A stretch of 64,000 nucleotides of DNA, from NCBI GenBank assembly GCA_002421985.1, contig DISF01000053.1:90686-154685 (forward strand), written 5' to 3'. A program made the translations under genes and the position numbers. Under the pieces are notes generated by a model. The model did not search any database. It was given only the letters and a program-made list of their open reading frames with translations, and was not told where the DNA came from. This document shows, piece after piece, positions 1-8,999 of this stretch; the first letter of the stretch is position 1; each line of letters opens with the position of its first letter. This DNA is from Roseovarius sp. UBA6217. Its GTDB lineage: Bacteria > Pseudomonadota > Alphaproteobacteria > Rhodobacterales > Rhodobacteraceae.

Positions 1-1
1 C

Positions 2-1024
2 GACGGTCTTTTGACTGCCGGCATGTGGGGCGTGCCGGGGCCCGGTCAGCTCGCCACGGTGACGCTGGGCGAGTATCTGGGCATCATGCCGACCTATGTG
101 GATGGCACCAATATCGGCGGCTCGGCGTTTGAGGCGCATGTCGCACACGCCGCGATGGCGCTGCGCGAAGGCTATTGCGAGGTTGCCCTGATCGTCTACA
201 GCTCCGATCAGAAATCCCTGCGCAGCCGCAATCTGGGCGGTCGTCCCTCGGTTCTGTCGATGCAGCACGAAACGCCCTACGGGATGCCGACGCCTGTGGG
301 CGGCTACGCGATGGCGGCGCAGCGTCACATGCACGAATATGGCACCACCTCCGAGAATCTGGCCGAGATTGCCGTCGCCGCCCGGAAATGGGCGCAGCTG
401 AACCCCGCCGCGACGCGGCGCGATCCGCTCACAGTCGATGACGTCCTGTCCAGCCCGATGATCTCGGAACCGCTGCACCTGCTCGACTGCTGCCTTGTCA
501 CCGACGGCGCGGGTGCCATCGTGATGACCACCGCCGAGCGCGCCAGGGACCTCAAGACCAAACCCGTCGCGGTCAAGGGCTATGGCGAAGCGCACACCCA
601 TTGGGCCATCGGAGAGATGCCCGATCTCGCCCGCCTGCTGCCCGCGCAAAAGGCCGGCGAAATCGCGATGAAAATGGCCGGCGTAAGCCATTCCGACATC
701 GACGTGGTCGAGGTCTACGACAGTTTTACGATCACGGTCCTGCTGACGCTCGAAGCGCTTGGCTTCTGCAAGATCGGCGAAGGCGGCGATTTTGTCTCCG
801 GCCAACGCACGGCACCCGGTGGTGCCTTTCCCATGAACACCAATGGCGGTGGCCTTTCTGCGCTGCATCCGGGCATGTACGGGATGTTCCTGCTGATCGA
901 GGCGACCCGCCAGTTGCGGGGCGTTTGTGGCGACCGGCAGGTCAAGGGGGCCGAAACCGCGCTGGTGCATGGCACGGGGGGCACGCTGTCCTCTGGCGCG
1001 ACCGTGATTTTGCAGAAGGACTGA
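2..1024 (+). CDS. Thiolase-fold Ltp2-like aldolase, 5' end cut by window edge
   Basis: The frame is open to the left edge, so the N-terminus is missing. The first visible residues (DGLLTAGMW) align inside the two full-length paralogues at 21804 and 40041. It belongs to the thiolase superfamily group that pairs with DUF35 proteins. The nucleophile position of thiolases (NxxCGSG) reads TNIGGS, so Cys is replaced by Gly. The HDCF loop of SCP2 thiolases reads VYDSF, and the C-terminal C-x-G-G-G reads HGTGG. The His-Pro loop survives as HPGMYG. Known Ltp2 proteins cleave a beta-hydroxyacyl-CoA by retro-aldol reaction using active-site tyrosines, and the Tyr in YDSF and in HPGMYG could play that part (inference). 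The DUF35 gene starts 4 bp downstream, so the two probably form a complex. The substrate is unknown. Confidence 0.85.
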   Translation, partial: DGLLTAGMWGVPGPGQLATVTLGEYLGIMPTYVDGTNIGGSAFEAHVAHAAMALREGYCEVALIVYSSDQKSLRSRNLGGRPSVLSMQHETPYGMPTPVGGYAMAAQRHMHEYGTTSENLAEIAVAARKWAQLNPAATRRDPLTVDDVLSSPMISEPLHLLDCCLVTDGAGAIVMTTAERARDLKTKPVAVKGYGEAHTHWAIGEMPDLARLLPAQKAGEIAMKMAGVSHSDIDVVEVYDSFTITVLLTLEALGFCKIGEGGDFVSGQRTAPGGAFPMNTNGGGLSALHPGMYGMFLLIEATRQLRGVCGDRQVKGAETALVHGTGGTLSSGATVILQKD

Positions 1025-1028
1025 GCCG

Positions 1029-1433
1029 ATGAGCACTGAAAAACCGCTTCCGGTGATCGACCACGACAGCGCACCCTATTGGGAGGCCGCGCGCGAGGGC
1101 CGTCTCGACATCCCGCTTTGCGGCGATTGCGGCAAGCATCACTTCTATCCGCGTGCGATCTGCCCGCATTGCCATTCCGACAACCTGAAGTTCGATACGG
1201 TCAGCGGGCGTGGCGTGGTGCATACCTTCACCATCGCCCGCCGCCCCGCAGGCCCCGCCTTTGCCGACGACGTTCCTTATGTTGTCGCGTTGATCGAGCT
1301 GGAAGAAGGCCCGCGGATGATGAGCCGGATCCAGACCGACGATCCCGAGACCGTGCAGATCGGAGCCAGGGTCGAAGTGACCTTCGTTAAAGCCACCGAC
1401 GAGATCACCTTTCCCTACTTCAAGATGACATGA
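1029..1433 (+). CDS. DUF35 OB-fold/zinc-ribbon partner of the aldolase
   Basis: This 134-residue protein has a rubredoxin-like zinc ribbon (C31-x2-C34, C45-x2-C48) followed by an OB-fold region with the family pattern ELEEGPRMMSR. DUF35 proteins bind acyl-CoA and associate with thiolase-fold partners. In the steroid system the DUF35 part of ChsH2 is required by the aldolase Ltp2. The start is 4 bp after the stop of the upstream aldolase, consistent with translational coupling and a 1:1 complex. A strong terminator follows, so this is the last gene of an operon that enters from the left. Two paralogues lie at 21412 and 41196. Confidence 0.85.
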   Translation: MSTEKPLPVIDHDSAPYWEAAREGRLDIPLCGDCGKHHFYPRAICPHCHSDNLKFDTVSGRGVVHTFTIARRPAGPAFADDVPYVVALIELEEGPRMMSRIQTDDPETVQIGARVEVTFVKATDEITFPYFKMT

Positions 1434-1471
1434 TGAAAGGGGCCAGAGGCCCCGACTGTCCCACTCGGAAA

Positions 1472-1506
1472 GGGCCGCCACAGAATACCTGTGGCGGCCC
1501 TTTTTT
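1472..1506 (+). terminator. Rho-independent terminator
   Basis: A perfect 12-bp stem (1472-1483 with 1489-1500, arm GGGCCGCCACAG) has a 5-nt loop and is followed by six T residues. It ends the aldolase/DUF35 operon and separates it from the convergent TRAP permease gene that ends at 1524. Confidence 0.9.
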
Positions 1507-1523
1507 GTGACGCGGCGGGGACA

Positions 1524-3467
1524 TCATCCGGTGCTGACCGCCTGCCGCTTTCCGCGCAGAAACCGCCATGCCACCAGACAGACGAGCGCCAGCCCGCCGA
1601 TAATGTCGGCCATAGGCGCAGCATAGAACAACGATGCGGCCGTCGCCAGAAACAACCCCCGCCCCAGCAGGGACAGCGTTCCCCCGAGGTAACCGCTCAA
1701 CCCGACGCTGACGGCGAAGATGGCGGCGCTTGCCACACCCAGATCCAGAACGATCTGAACGGACCCGCCCTGCGCCAGAATACCCGGCCTGAACACGAAC
1801 AGGAACGGCACCACATAGACCGCACCGGCAAGCATCAGCGCGCGGCCGGCCACCTTCCAGAAATTGGCTCCGGCCAGTGCGGCGGCGGCATAGACGCTGG
1901 CGCAGACCGGTGGCGTGATGGCCGACAGGATCGCGTAGTAGAAGACGAACAGGTGGGCCGTCATTTCCGGCAGGCCAAGCCGCACGAGACTGGGCGCGGC
2001 AACTGCCGCCGCCAGAACGTAGGAGGCCGTCGTCGGCACATCCATGCCCAGCACGATTGCCAGCACAGCCGCCAGCAGCAAGGCGACGATCAGGCCTTGG
2101 TCGGACGCGGAAAAGAGCAGGTTCGAGATTTTGACACCGGCCCCCGTCGCCGTCAGAACCTTGACCACGATCGCGGCACAGGCCAGCAGCGCGGCGATCA
2201 TCACCAGTGCGCGACCGGCTTCAACCATCCCCTCGTAAATGTCGCGGGCCAGCCCGGCCCAGCACGCCCGCAACCCCTGCGCGCGGGCTTCCTGGGCAAA
2301 GGGGCGCACAGCCGCGCAGGACAGGATCAGAACGATGATCGACGCGGCACCCGCAAAGCTCGGCGTATAGCCCTGAAACAGGAAATAGACCACCGTCCCG
2401 ATGGGAAGAAACAGCGGGATCGCCTTGTCAGGTGCCAGAAAATCCATCGGTTTCGGCATTTCGCTCTTTGGGGTGGGCTGAAGGCCTGTGCGACGGGCAT
2501 AAAGATCCACACCCAGCCATATCGCAAGGTAATAGAGAAATGCCGGGCCGATCGCGGCCAAGGCGATCTGGGAGTAGGGAATGTTCAGGAACTCGGCCAT
2601 GATGAAGGCGGCTGCCCCCATCACCGGCGGCGTCAACTGACCGGCCGAGGAGGCGACCGCCTCGACCGCGCCGGCAAAGGCCGGCGGGTAGCGCAACCGC
2701 TTCATCGTGGGGATGGTGATCGAGCCTGTCGCCATGACATTGGCCACCGCCGATCCGGTCACCGTCCCGAACATCGCCGAGGACAGCGCACAGACCTTGG
2801 CGGGGCCGCCGAACGTGCGCCCGGCGATCCAGGTGGCCATTTTCATGAACACGTCGGTCGCCCCGGTGGACAGCAGCAACGCCCCCAGAAGCACATAGAT
2901 CGTGATGACCCGCGCGCCCACATCCGCGAGATAGCCGAAGATGCCGGTGGTTGAGCTGTAGAAGGTCTCGACCGCCGTGCGCGCCGAAACACGCGGCGGG
3001 CGCCAGCCCCCGTCAATCAGATCATACCCGAAATAATAATAGAGAACCGTGATCAGCGCGAGCAGGGGCAGGAACCAGCCGATCACCCGTCGGGCCGCTT
3101 CGAGCGTCAGCAGGACGGCCAGCAACCCGGCTGCCTTGTCGAGCGGGCCGTATTGCACCATGATGTCGGAAAAGCGATGCCGGTTCACGATCACATAGAG
3201 GCAAACCCCAAAGGCCAGGAGGCCGAGCGTGATATCGATGGTCCGCTCCAGGCCGTTTCGGCTGCCGGTCCGTGACGCGCGCGCGGCGTAAAGGAAAAAG
3301 GCACCGCCCAGACCGAAGCCGATGAAGATGGGTCGTTGCACCAGTGGTTCGAACTGTCCGAACAGGGCGTTGTAAAAATGCAATGCGACGAACGCCGCGA
3401 ACAACGCGCTGAGCGCCTGCGCTCCGCGCCGCTCCCAAGGTGAAGCTTCGGTCGATGACTGTTTCAT
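1524..3467 (-). CDS. TRAP transporter fused 4TM-12TM permease (TAXI type)
   Basis: A 647-residue integral membrane protein in which small (DctQ-like) and large (DctM-like) TRAP subunits are fused, the usual form for TAXI systems. Family patterns seen include GGPAKVCALSSAMFGTVTGS, PPVMGAAAFIMAE and AITPPVCASVYAAA. The start chosen is the ATG at 3467, which has GGAGGA a few bases upstream. The open frame runs 9 codons further back without a better site. It lies downstream of the TAXI binding protein at 3553, across 85 bp holding two hairpins. It imports a carboxylate using an ion gradient; the solute is unknown, and the context suggests the acid degraded by the island. Confidence 0.93.
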   Translation of the reverse strand: MKQSSTEASPWERRGAQALSALFAAFVALHFYNALFGQFEPLVQRPIFIGFGLGGAFFLYAARASRTGSRNGLERTIDITLGLLAFGVCLYVIVNRHRFSDIMVQYGPLDKAAGLLAVLLTLEAARRVIGWFLPLLALITVLYYYFGYDLIDGGWRPPRVSARTAVETFYSSTTGIFGYLADVGARVITIYVLLGALLLSTGATDVFMKMATWIAGRTFGGPAKVCALSSAMFGTVTGSAVANVMATGSITIPTMKRLRYPPAFAGAVEAVASSAGQLTPPVMGAAAFIMAEFLNIPYSQIALAAIGPAFLYYLAIWLGVDLYARRTGLQPTPKSEMPKPMDFLAPDKAIPLFLPIGTVVYFLFQGYTPSFAGAASIIVLILSCAAVRPFAQEARAQGLRACWAGLARDIYEGMVEAGRALVMIAALLACAAIVVKVLTATGAGVKISNLLFSASDQGLIVALLLAAVLAIVLGMDVPTTASYVLAAAVAAPSLVRLGLPEMTAHLFVFYYAILSAITPPVCASVYAAAALAGANFWKVAGRALMLAGAVYVVPFLFVFRPGILAQGGSVQIVLDLGVASAAIFAVSVGLSGYLGGTLSLLGRGLFLATAASLFYAAPMADIIGGLALVCLVAWRFLRGKRQAVSTG

Positions 3468-3483
3468 GTTTCCTCCCGAGACG

Positions 3484-3527
3484 GCGGGGCGCATGTGGCG
3501 CCCCGCTCGACCGGTCTTTTTGACCGG
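3484..3527 (-). promoter_or_regulatory. Two tandem hairpins between TAXI binding-protein and permease genes
   Basis: On the transcribed strand two perfect hairpins lie between the binding-protein stop (3553) and the permease start (3467): a 6-bp stem with a 5-nt A loop (3511-3527) and an 8-bp GC stem (3484-3506). Such structures commonly hold back the 3' exonuclease or partly terminate, so that the binding protein is made in excess over the permease. That role is inferred. Confidence 0.5.
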
Positions 3528-3552
3528 CGGTGTGACTGTCCGCAGTGCGCAA

Positions 3553-4524
3553 TCACTTGCCTGCGGCTTCTTTCCAATATCGCGCCGCGCCCGGATGATA
3601 GGCTATGCCGGTCTCGATGGTGGCGACGGCATCGGCGGCGATGTCGTAATCCGCCAGTTGCGGCCAGGCTTCGACCAGCAGCTCCATGTTCTGGTGGATG
3701 CTGCGGGCGATATCATAGGCGGTCTCGTCGTCCATGACGCCGGTGCGGGTCAGGAAGAACACATTGAGCTTGGGGACCCGCATCTCCTCGGAGCCCGGAA
3801 TAAGCCCTGCGGGAAGGGTTGTGAAACCGACGCCCTCCATGGCTTCCGTCGCCGCTTTCTCCTGCTCTTCGGAGAAGCCGATCAAGCGCATCTTGGTGCT
3901 TGTCATCAACTCTTGCAGGGTCGCATCGGCAGAGTTCGAGGCACCGTATTTGCTGTAGCCGATGATCTGACGGTTCTTTATGCCTTCCACCGCGTCACCG
4001 ACGGCACCGTGCACAAGATCGGCGTTGATGCCGAACATCGACAATACGGTGGTCGTCAGGGTCTCGGCGGCCGATCCCCGGATGCCGGGATTGAATTTCT
4101 TCCCGTCCAGATCATCGAGCGAGGTCACGCCCGAATCCTCGGTTACGGCAAATAGCAAAACCGAGGCGCTGTAGGGATAAAGTGCAACCGTGTCGGGAAT
4201 TGCATTGCCTTCGAACTTGCCGGTTCCGTTTCGGGCCGAGATAAGAATGTCGGTGGTGGCAAGGCCGAGATCGATTTCTTCCCGCGCAAGGCGCAGGACA
4301 TTGTCCACGCTGGCACCGGTCTCGATCACGTTGACGGTGGCACCTTCGATGCCGGTCTCGATCGCCTTGCTCATTGCCACCGAGATCGTGAAGTGGCTGG
4401 AGGTCGGGCTTGTGGTCCCCATCGTGATATCCTTGGCCGAAACCGCCCCGCCCACAAGAATGGCACTCAGGGCGACCGCGGCACCGATTGCGCCCCGGCT
4501 TCCGGTTGTTCTGCGTTTGAACAT
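3553..4524 (-). CDS. TAXI-family TRAP solute-binding protein
   Basis: A 323-residue periplasmic protein with a Sec signal peptide (about residues 1-30, ending AVSA). Typical TAXI features are the early GTTSPTSSHF segment, LDDLDGKKFNPG and the GxxxAE signature here as GIRGSAAETL. The ATG at 4524 has a GGAGGA ribosome site; the longer frame to 4548 lacks one. It binds the solute and passes it to the permease at 1524-3467. It is transcribed away from the ipdAB-like pair, whose stop lies 45 bp upstream, so import and CoA-ester processing are probably co-expressed. A second TAXI binding protein is at 17011. Confidence 0.93.
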   Translation of the reverse strand: MFKRRTTGSRGAIGAAVALSAILVGGAVSAKDITMGTTSPTSSHFTISVAMSKAIETGIEGATVNVIETGASVDNVLRLAREEIDLGLATTDILISARNGTGKFEGNAIPDTVALYPYSASVLLFAVTEDSGVTSLDDLDGKKFNPGIRGSAAETLTTTVLSMFGINADLVHGAVGDAVEGIKNRQIIGYSKYGASNSADATLQELMTSTKMRLIGFSEEQEKAATEAMEGVGFTTLPAGLIPGSEEMRVPKLNVFFLTRTGVMDDETAYDIARSIHQNMELLVEAWPQLADYDIAADAVATIETGIAYHPGAARYWKEAAGK

Positions 4525-4568
4525 GTCTTCCTCCCAGTTGTTGTTCAAAATTATCGGAACTCTGCGCG

Positions 4569-5336
4569 TCAGGCGCGCAGAGTTCCGGTCTTGTCGATCC
4601 GCTCGCGCAGGACGGTCAGTTCTTCGTCTGTTGGCGGCGGCGTCTGCGGCACGTCGCCCGTGATCCCAAGATCGAACCCCGTGTGGCGCTGAACCTCTTC
4701 GGCCGTATTGCCCGCATGGACCGATTTGAGCCGCATCCGCAGCGTCGTCTTGTCGAAATCCATGACCGCGCGCGGTGTCACCACAAAACGCGGTCCTTCA
4801 TTTATCAGGCCGGCCTCGCATTTGGCCTCGGGCCCGGAAAGATGGCCCGGTATGGTGATGAAATCCACTTTCTCCACGAAATTCCGCGCCGTATGAACCG
4901 TGGGACAGATATAGAATCGCGTCGAGGTGTGGCAGTAGGACAGGTTGGCCGCCCCCGGCCCGCGCATCTTGGGCGCGTGCAGTGTGCCACCGACGTGATG
5001 CAGGTTGATGTTGCCATAGGCATCGTGCTGCAACCCGCTATGAAAGAAAAAGTCCAGCCCGTGATGGCTGTGGCCGAAAAGCTCGATGAACGTCTCGGCG
5101 GCCTCGCAGCGGCCCAGGGCACGGTCGTCCAGCATCGAGGGATAAAGACGCCCCGGCAGCGGGTTGAAGAACATCTCTCCGCCGATTGTCAGGTTGGGTG
5201 CGTGCAGTTCGCGCGCCAGAGCGATCGCCGCCATCGGCACCAGGGCCGCAGCACCCGCCGCGCCCAGCTCGCCGTCGGCCAGGTCGCGGGCCAGCACGAC
5301 AACCATCTGCTCAAGGGGGGAAACTGCCGCGCTCAT
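4569..5336 (-). CDS. CoA-transferase-fold protein, IpdB-like (beta subunit)
   Basis: A 255-residue family I CoA-transferase beta-type subunit. The C-terminal part (HAGNTAEEVQRHTGFDL, then PPTDEELTVLRERID) follows the layout of IpdB, which with IpdA opens the last steroid ring by hydrolysing a cyclic CoA ester instead of transferring CoA. Its start overlaps the stop of the alpha subunit gene by 4 bp (ATGA), as expected for two subunits of one enzyme. Glutaconate or 3-oxoacid CoA-transferase is the alternative. The surrounding degradative island and the IpdC-like gene at 31417 favour the ring-opening reading, but this remains inference. Confidence 0.8.
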   Translation of the reverse strand: MSAAVSPLEQMVVVLARDLADGELGAAGAAALVPMAAIALARELHAPNLTIGGEMFFNPLPGRLYPSMLDDRALGRCEAAETFIELFGHSHHGLDFFFHSGLQHDAYGNINLHHVGGTLHAPKMRGPGAANLSYCHTSTRFYICPTVHTARNFVEKVDFITIPGHLSGPEAKCEAGLINEGPRFVVTPRAVMDFDKTTLRMRLKSVHAGNTAEEVQRHTGFDLGITGDVPQTPPPTDEELTVLRERIDKTGTLRA

Positions 5337-6271
5337 CTCTTCCGCGCCTCCGCTTCGAGCCGGGCGAGATATCCGGCACCGCCAACCGCTTCGATATAGT
5401 CATCCTGGCTTTTTGGCCCGGTCACATGACGCGCGATGTAGGCGTCCAGCCCTGCGCGGTCGCCGGCACGGGCGGCATCGCCCAGGTCGGCGTAGGCGTC
5501 GATATGATCCTCATCCATCGCGTAATTGGGGAAGCTCGCGGTGGGGTGTGCGCCGTAGGGCAGCTCGACCACCGCATCGACATAATGGCCCGGCACCGTG
5601 ACCCGTGACGGATCGTCCAGAATGACGTTGTCCGGCACGATCCGGTCCACGCTGGCAATCACCATGTCCGAGGCGCGCGCCATCAACTGATCGGCATAGA
5701 CCATCGTGCTGAGATGGCGCAGGTTTCCCCAGCGGTCGGCCTCCTGCGCGTGCAGAAACGTGACGCGGGGCCGGATCGGCCCGACCGCGTGAATGCGACG
5801 TCCCGAAAAGGGACAGTCGATCTCGCGGATCAGCGGATTATGCTTCAGAACGTCTGATCCGCGCAGCGCGTCGATCGGCTGAAACGGCACCCCATGAGCC
5901 GAGGCCATGAGCCCGCCCACCACGGTCAACGCGTCAAGAGCGTGGGCAGTCACCTGCCCGGCCTCAACCGCGCTGCGAAAATTGGGGCAAAGACGGTTCT
6001 CCAGCGTGACGCCGGGAATGAATACCTGCTCGACCGCGCCAGCCGCGATCATCAGATCAATGTCGTAGCCCGCGCCGGGCGAGGAATAGACATGCAGGCC
6101 ACTTGCGCCCGCAGCCAGCAGCGCGCGCACCAACGCAACCGGCCGACCCTGCTTGAACAGCCCGCCAAGGCATAGCTCAGGACGGTCCTGCAAAGCGTCC
6201 AAGGCCAGACGCGCTGCGTCCTGGAGCCCCGCGACCTTGCTGCGACGTGTGGGATTCGTGTTGCCTTCCAT
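5333..6271 (-). CDS. CoA-transferase-fold protein, IpdA-like (alpha subunit)
   Basis: Alpha-type CoA-transferase subunit of 312 residues if translation starts at the ATG at 6271. A TTG at 6337 would add 22 residues, and neither has a strong ribosome site. It shows the SSPGAGYDIDLM segment, RPRVTFLHAQEADRWGNLRH, and a C-terminal VELPYGAHPTASFPNYAMDE stretch typical of IpdA and its relatives. In steroid degraders IpdAB hydrolyses the ring of a COCHEA-type CoA ester. The gene heads a - strand unit with the beta subunit and a TAXI transporter. A CACATATGTG palindrome lies 123 bp upstream of the ATG. Confidence 0.8.
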   Translation of the reverse strand: MEGNTNPTRRSKVAGLQDAARLALDALQDRPELCLGGLFKQGRPVALVRALLAAGASGLHVYSSPGAGYDIDLMIAAGAVEQVFIPGVTLENRLCPNFRSAVEAGQVTAHALDALTVVGGLMASAHGVPFQPIDALRGSDVLKHNPLIREIDCPFSGRRIHAVGPIRPRVTFLHAQEADRWGNLRHLSTMVYADQLMARASDMVIASVDRIVPDNVILDDPSRVTVPGHYVDAVVELPYGAHPTASFPNYAMDEDHIDAYADLGDAARAGDRAGLDAYIARHVTGPKSQDDYIEAVGGAGYLARLEAEARKR

Positions 6272-6393
6272 CGTAAGGATCGTCGCTCCGATGCTTCTGA
6301 TTCCCTGCCAGACCGCCGCAGGATTTTCACAGGACAACTATACTGGAATGCACGCGATCCAGCACCTTCCGGCAGGTGACGGGCATGATCGAG

Positions 6394-6403
6394 CACATAT
6401 GTG
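6394..6403. promoter_or_regulatory. Palindrome CACATATGTG, operator candidate (copy 1)
   Basis: A perfect 10-bp palindrome in the 164 bp between the membrane-protein stop (6436) and the ipdA-like start. The same ten bases recur in two other intergenic regions (8158, 14498), so it is proposed as a regulator site for the ipdAB-like unit. The IclR-type protein at 12877 is the nearest candidate binder. Confidence 0.5.
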
Positions 6404-6435
6404 CGATTGGCCGCGCCCGACACAGGATCACGAAA

Positions 6436-7863
6436 TCACAGCAGCCCCGTTGCGACACCGCCACCGACGATGAGCATGATGAGGACGATGCTGGCAAGAC
6501 CGAACACGCCGTTCCAGCGCAAACCGATCGTCACGGGCCGTTCCCCGACGATGGAAGAGGCATAAACGACGGCTGTGATGGCTGGCCCAATGCAGATTAT
6601 GCTGCTCCAGCCGCCGGCCAGCGCAAGGCCCAGAGCGAGCGGCGACAAACCATCTACGCCGATACGGTTGACCACTTCCGCCAGCAGCACTACCGAGATC
6701 ATCGGGTGCACACCCAGCAGCCCCGTCAGGAACACCGTGATGACCAACAGCACAACGGTCAGGACAGGCCGCGTGGCAATCAATCCGAGGTGGTCGGCTA
6801 TCCATTCAACCGGGACGACCTCCAGTGCAACAAGACCGATGAATCCCGCCGAAGCGATAACGCTCATTTCGGTCGCGTATCCCGGTGCCTGGGCCACGAA
6901 CCGGCGCGCGATGTCGGGAATAGTGCCGATGCCTCCGCGCAAACCGACCCAAAAAAGCGCATAAAGCGGCACGATAGTGATCAGGACGGTCTGGAAACTG
7001 AATTCGGTCGCCCTGTCCAGCGCCACCACGACCGCCCCCAGAACAAGGATATGACCGGCGACGATAACGACCGCCCAATGAGCCCAGCGCGGCAAGTCTC
7101 CGGTCAGCGCCGACGCGCGACCCCGCGCCGAGGGCGGGTGCCACCATTCCACCGTGTCCAACAGCCACCCCAGAAGGAAAAGCACCCCGGCCAGCGCAAT
7201 TCCGTAAGGGGCGAAATTCGACCATTGGAGCCCCGGAATCGTGAGAATCATCAGGTTGAGAGCGACCCCGAACGGCGTCCACAACGCGATCGAGGAAAAC
7301 CCCCGCATACAGGCGCTCACCATCCTGCGCTTGCGGGCCTCGAACACGAAATCATCCATTTCATGGCGGTGGGCCTTCAACCCTTTCATGATGACTTCAA
7401 GCATCACGCCCAGCCCGCCAAGGTTCAAAAGCACGCCAAACAGATGGCCCCCTGCCCCCAGCGAGGCGTAGCGGCGGGTCGGCGGCTGCAAGGTCAGGAA
7501 TTCTCCGGCAACCTCGACAAACGGGTCACGGGTGGCCGCGATACGCAAGAAGGCGACAGCCGTCAGCAGCGCTGACAGGAAAACGACACGCGCCGCCGCC
7601 TCGGCGAAAATATCCGCTCCGATACCATCGGCCAGCGCCAGAACGGCAATCGCGAACGAGATTAAAAGCAAAACCCGTCCGACGCGGGCAATGTTGCGGA
7701 ACGCGATCACGAGATAGACGCCAAAGAACCACACGACCGCGATCGACAGGCCGCTGGCGGGAAAGACACCCTGCACGATGCCGCCGCCAAGACAGATCAT
7801 CAGGCAGATGGCGGCAATCGGGTTGCGCACCGCAGATCGTTTCAGAGCATCAATAAACGACAT
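6436..7863 (-). CDS. Polytopic membrane protein, probable transporter of unknown specificity
   Basis: About 475 residues with roughly 11-12 hydrophobic segments and short loops, resembling ion-transporter-superfamily carriers in general layout. The family is not recognised. Two conspicuous loops are GGHLFGVLLNLGGLG in the first half and GVHPMISVVLL in the second, possibly re-entrant substrate sites. The ATG at 7863 is chosen; a GTG at 7932 would add 23 polar residues with no signal character. It lies just upstream of the ipdAB-like genes on the same strand, so it may import or export an intermediate of that branch (inference). Confidence 0.7.
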   Translation of the reverse strand: MSFIDALKRSAVRNPIAAICLMICLGGGIVQGVFPASGLSIAVVWFFGVYLVIAFRNIARVGRVLLLISFAIAVLALADGIGADIFAEAAARVVFLSALLTAVAFLRIAATRDPFVEVAGEFLTLQPPTRRYASLGAGGHLFGVLLNLGGLGVMLEVIMKGLKAHRHEMDDFVFEARKRRMVSACMRGFSSIALWTPFGVALNLMILTIPGLQWSNFAPYGIALAGVLFLLGWLLDTVEWWHPPSARGRASALTGDLPRWAHWAVVIVAGHILVLGAVVVALDRATEFSFQTVLITIVPLYALFWVGLRGGIGTIPDIARRFVAQAPGYATEMSVIASAGFIGLVALEVVPVEWIADHLGLIATRPVLTVVLLVITVFLTGLLGVHPMISVVLLAEVVNRIGVDGLSPLALGLALAGGWSSIICIGPAITAVVYASSIVGERPVTIGLRWNGVFGLASIVLIMLIVGGGVATGLL

Positions 7864-8396
7864 CTGCACCCGCTCTTCCAAGGCCGTTTGGCCCTCTTGC
7901 GAAGCGGCGACCGGTCTGACCGCGCCAGACACGCCGGTCGGGCAGCGTTGTCGTCAATTCCAGCTTCATCCGCTGCTGCCCGCAACGCGCCCTTGTCTTC
8001 CGGACCATTCACGCAGACACCCATGGCCGCCGTTCTTCTCGACTCTTTCATGACACGTCCGGTGCCTGTTCTCAAAGTGATTCAGACGGCATGACTCGGT
8101 AAACTTGCCTCAATCCGGGGAGATAACAACGCGACAACCCCCTTCAACACACTTCAACACATATGTGCGAACAGGTGGGTGCCCAACCCCGGACGTTTCC
8201 GCAACCGCAGAGACCGGCCGGCGCGAAGAATACTTGATCTCTTGGCCGGATCAGGCGATCCCGACGTCAAGGAACATGCCACTTGGGGAATGTCGGTGGA
8301 TAACAGCAAGCGTGGCATTGCAGGTCGGGGCGCGGCCCCCCATGTTTTCAGCCGACGCAGAAAACACGATGCTGGGAAAAGGCTTGGATCAGACAA
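7864..8396. other. 533-bp divergent intergenic region
   Basis: No convincing gene lies between the membrane-protein start and lolA. The open frames here have no family character and no ribosome sites. The only notable element is the CACATATGTG palindrome at 8158-8167. The region must contain promoters for both flanking genes, but no clear -35/-10 pair was picked out. Confidence 0.55.
8158..8167. promoter_or_regulatory. Palindrome CACATATGTG, operator candidate (copy 2)
   Basis: Second exact copy of the 10-bp palindrome, in the divergent region between the membrane protein (start 7863) and lolA (start 8397). It is preceded by a short tandem ACACTTCA/ACACATAT-like stretch (CTTCAACACACTTCAACACA). 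Confidence 0.5.
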
Positions 8397-8999
8397 ATGA
8401 AATATGCGCGTATCCTGATGATCCCCATCCTCTGGGCGGCGATGGCCCTGCCGGCGGCAGCACAAAAGCTATCGCTCGCAGAAATATCCTCCTATCTCAA
8501 TGATTTGCGAACGGCCCAGGGCCAGTTCACGCAGGTCAACGAGGATGGCACGGTCAGCACGGGGCGGATCCTGCTCAAGCGGCCTGGCCGGGTCCGATTC
8601 GAATATGATCCGCCCGAGGCCGCGCTGGTGGTGGCCGATGGCGCCACGGTGGGCATCATTGATCCGCGCTCGAACGAGCGGCAGGGCTTTCCGCTGCATC
8701 GCACGCCGCTCAAGATCATCCTCGCGCGCAATGTCGATCTCACGCGCGAGCGGATGGTCGTGGGCCACGCCAGCGACGGCGTGACCACCACGGTACGCGC
8801 GCAGGACCCGAAAAACCCCGAATATGGCAGCATTGATCTGGTCTTCACCGCCAATCCGGTGGAGTTGCGCCAATGGGTCATCAACGATGCCAATGGCGGC
8901 AGCACCACGGTTATCCTGGGGGATTTGCGCCGGGATGTGCGCCTTGACGATGATAAATTCGTCATTCCCGGCACGCAGGATCACCGCATCGACCGCTGA
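8397..8999 (+). CDS. lolA: Outer-membrane lipoprotein carrier protein LolA
   Basis: A 200-residue periplasmic chaperone that shuttles lipoproteins from LolCDE to the outer membrane. It has a signal peptide ending PAAAQ at about residue 23. Next come the LolA patterns QGQFTQVNEDGTVSTGRILL and RPGRVRFEYDPP, then the late VELRQWVINDANGGSTTV segment. Length and order match the family. It is a housekeeping gene set between catabolic operons, so the island is not a clean insertion. No co-transcribed neighbour is evident; 211 bp separate it from the next gene. Confidence 0.92.
   Translation: MKYARILMIPILWAAMALPAAAQKLSLAEISSYLNDLRTAQGQFTQVNEDGTVSTGRILLKRPGRVRFEYDPPEAALVVADGATVGIIDPRSNERQGFPLHRTPLKIILARNVDLTRERMVVGHASDGVTTTVRAQDPKNPEYGSIDLVFTANPVELRQWVINDANGGSTTVILGDLRRDVRLDDDKFVIPGTQDHRIDR

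Noticed and set aside
1491..2954. A 487-codon + strand open frame across the TRAP permease
   Set aside because: Very rich in Gln, Arg and His, as expected from the reverse of a membrane-protein gene; no domain is recognisable.
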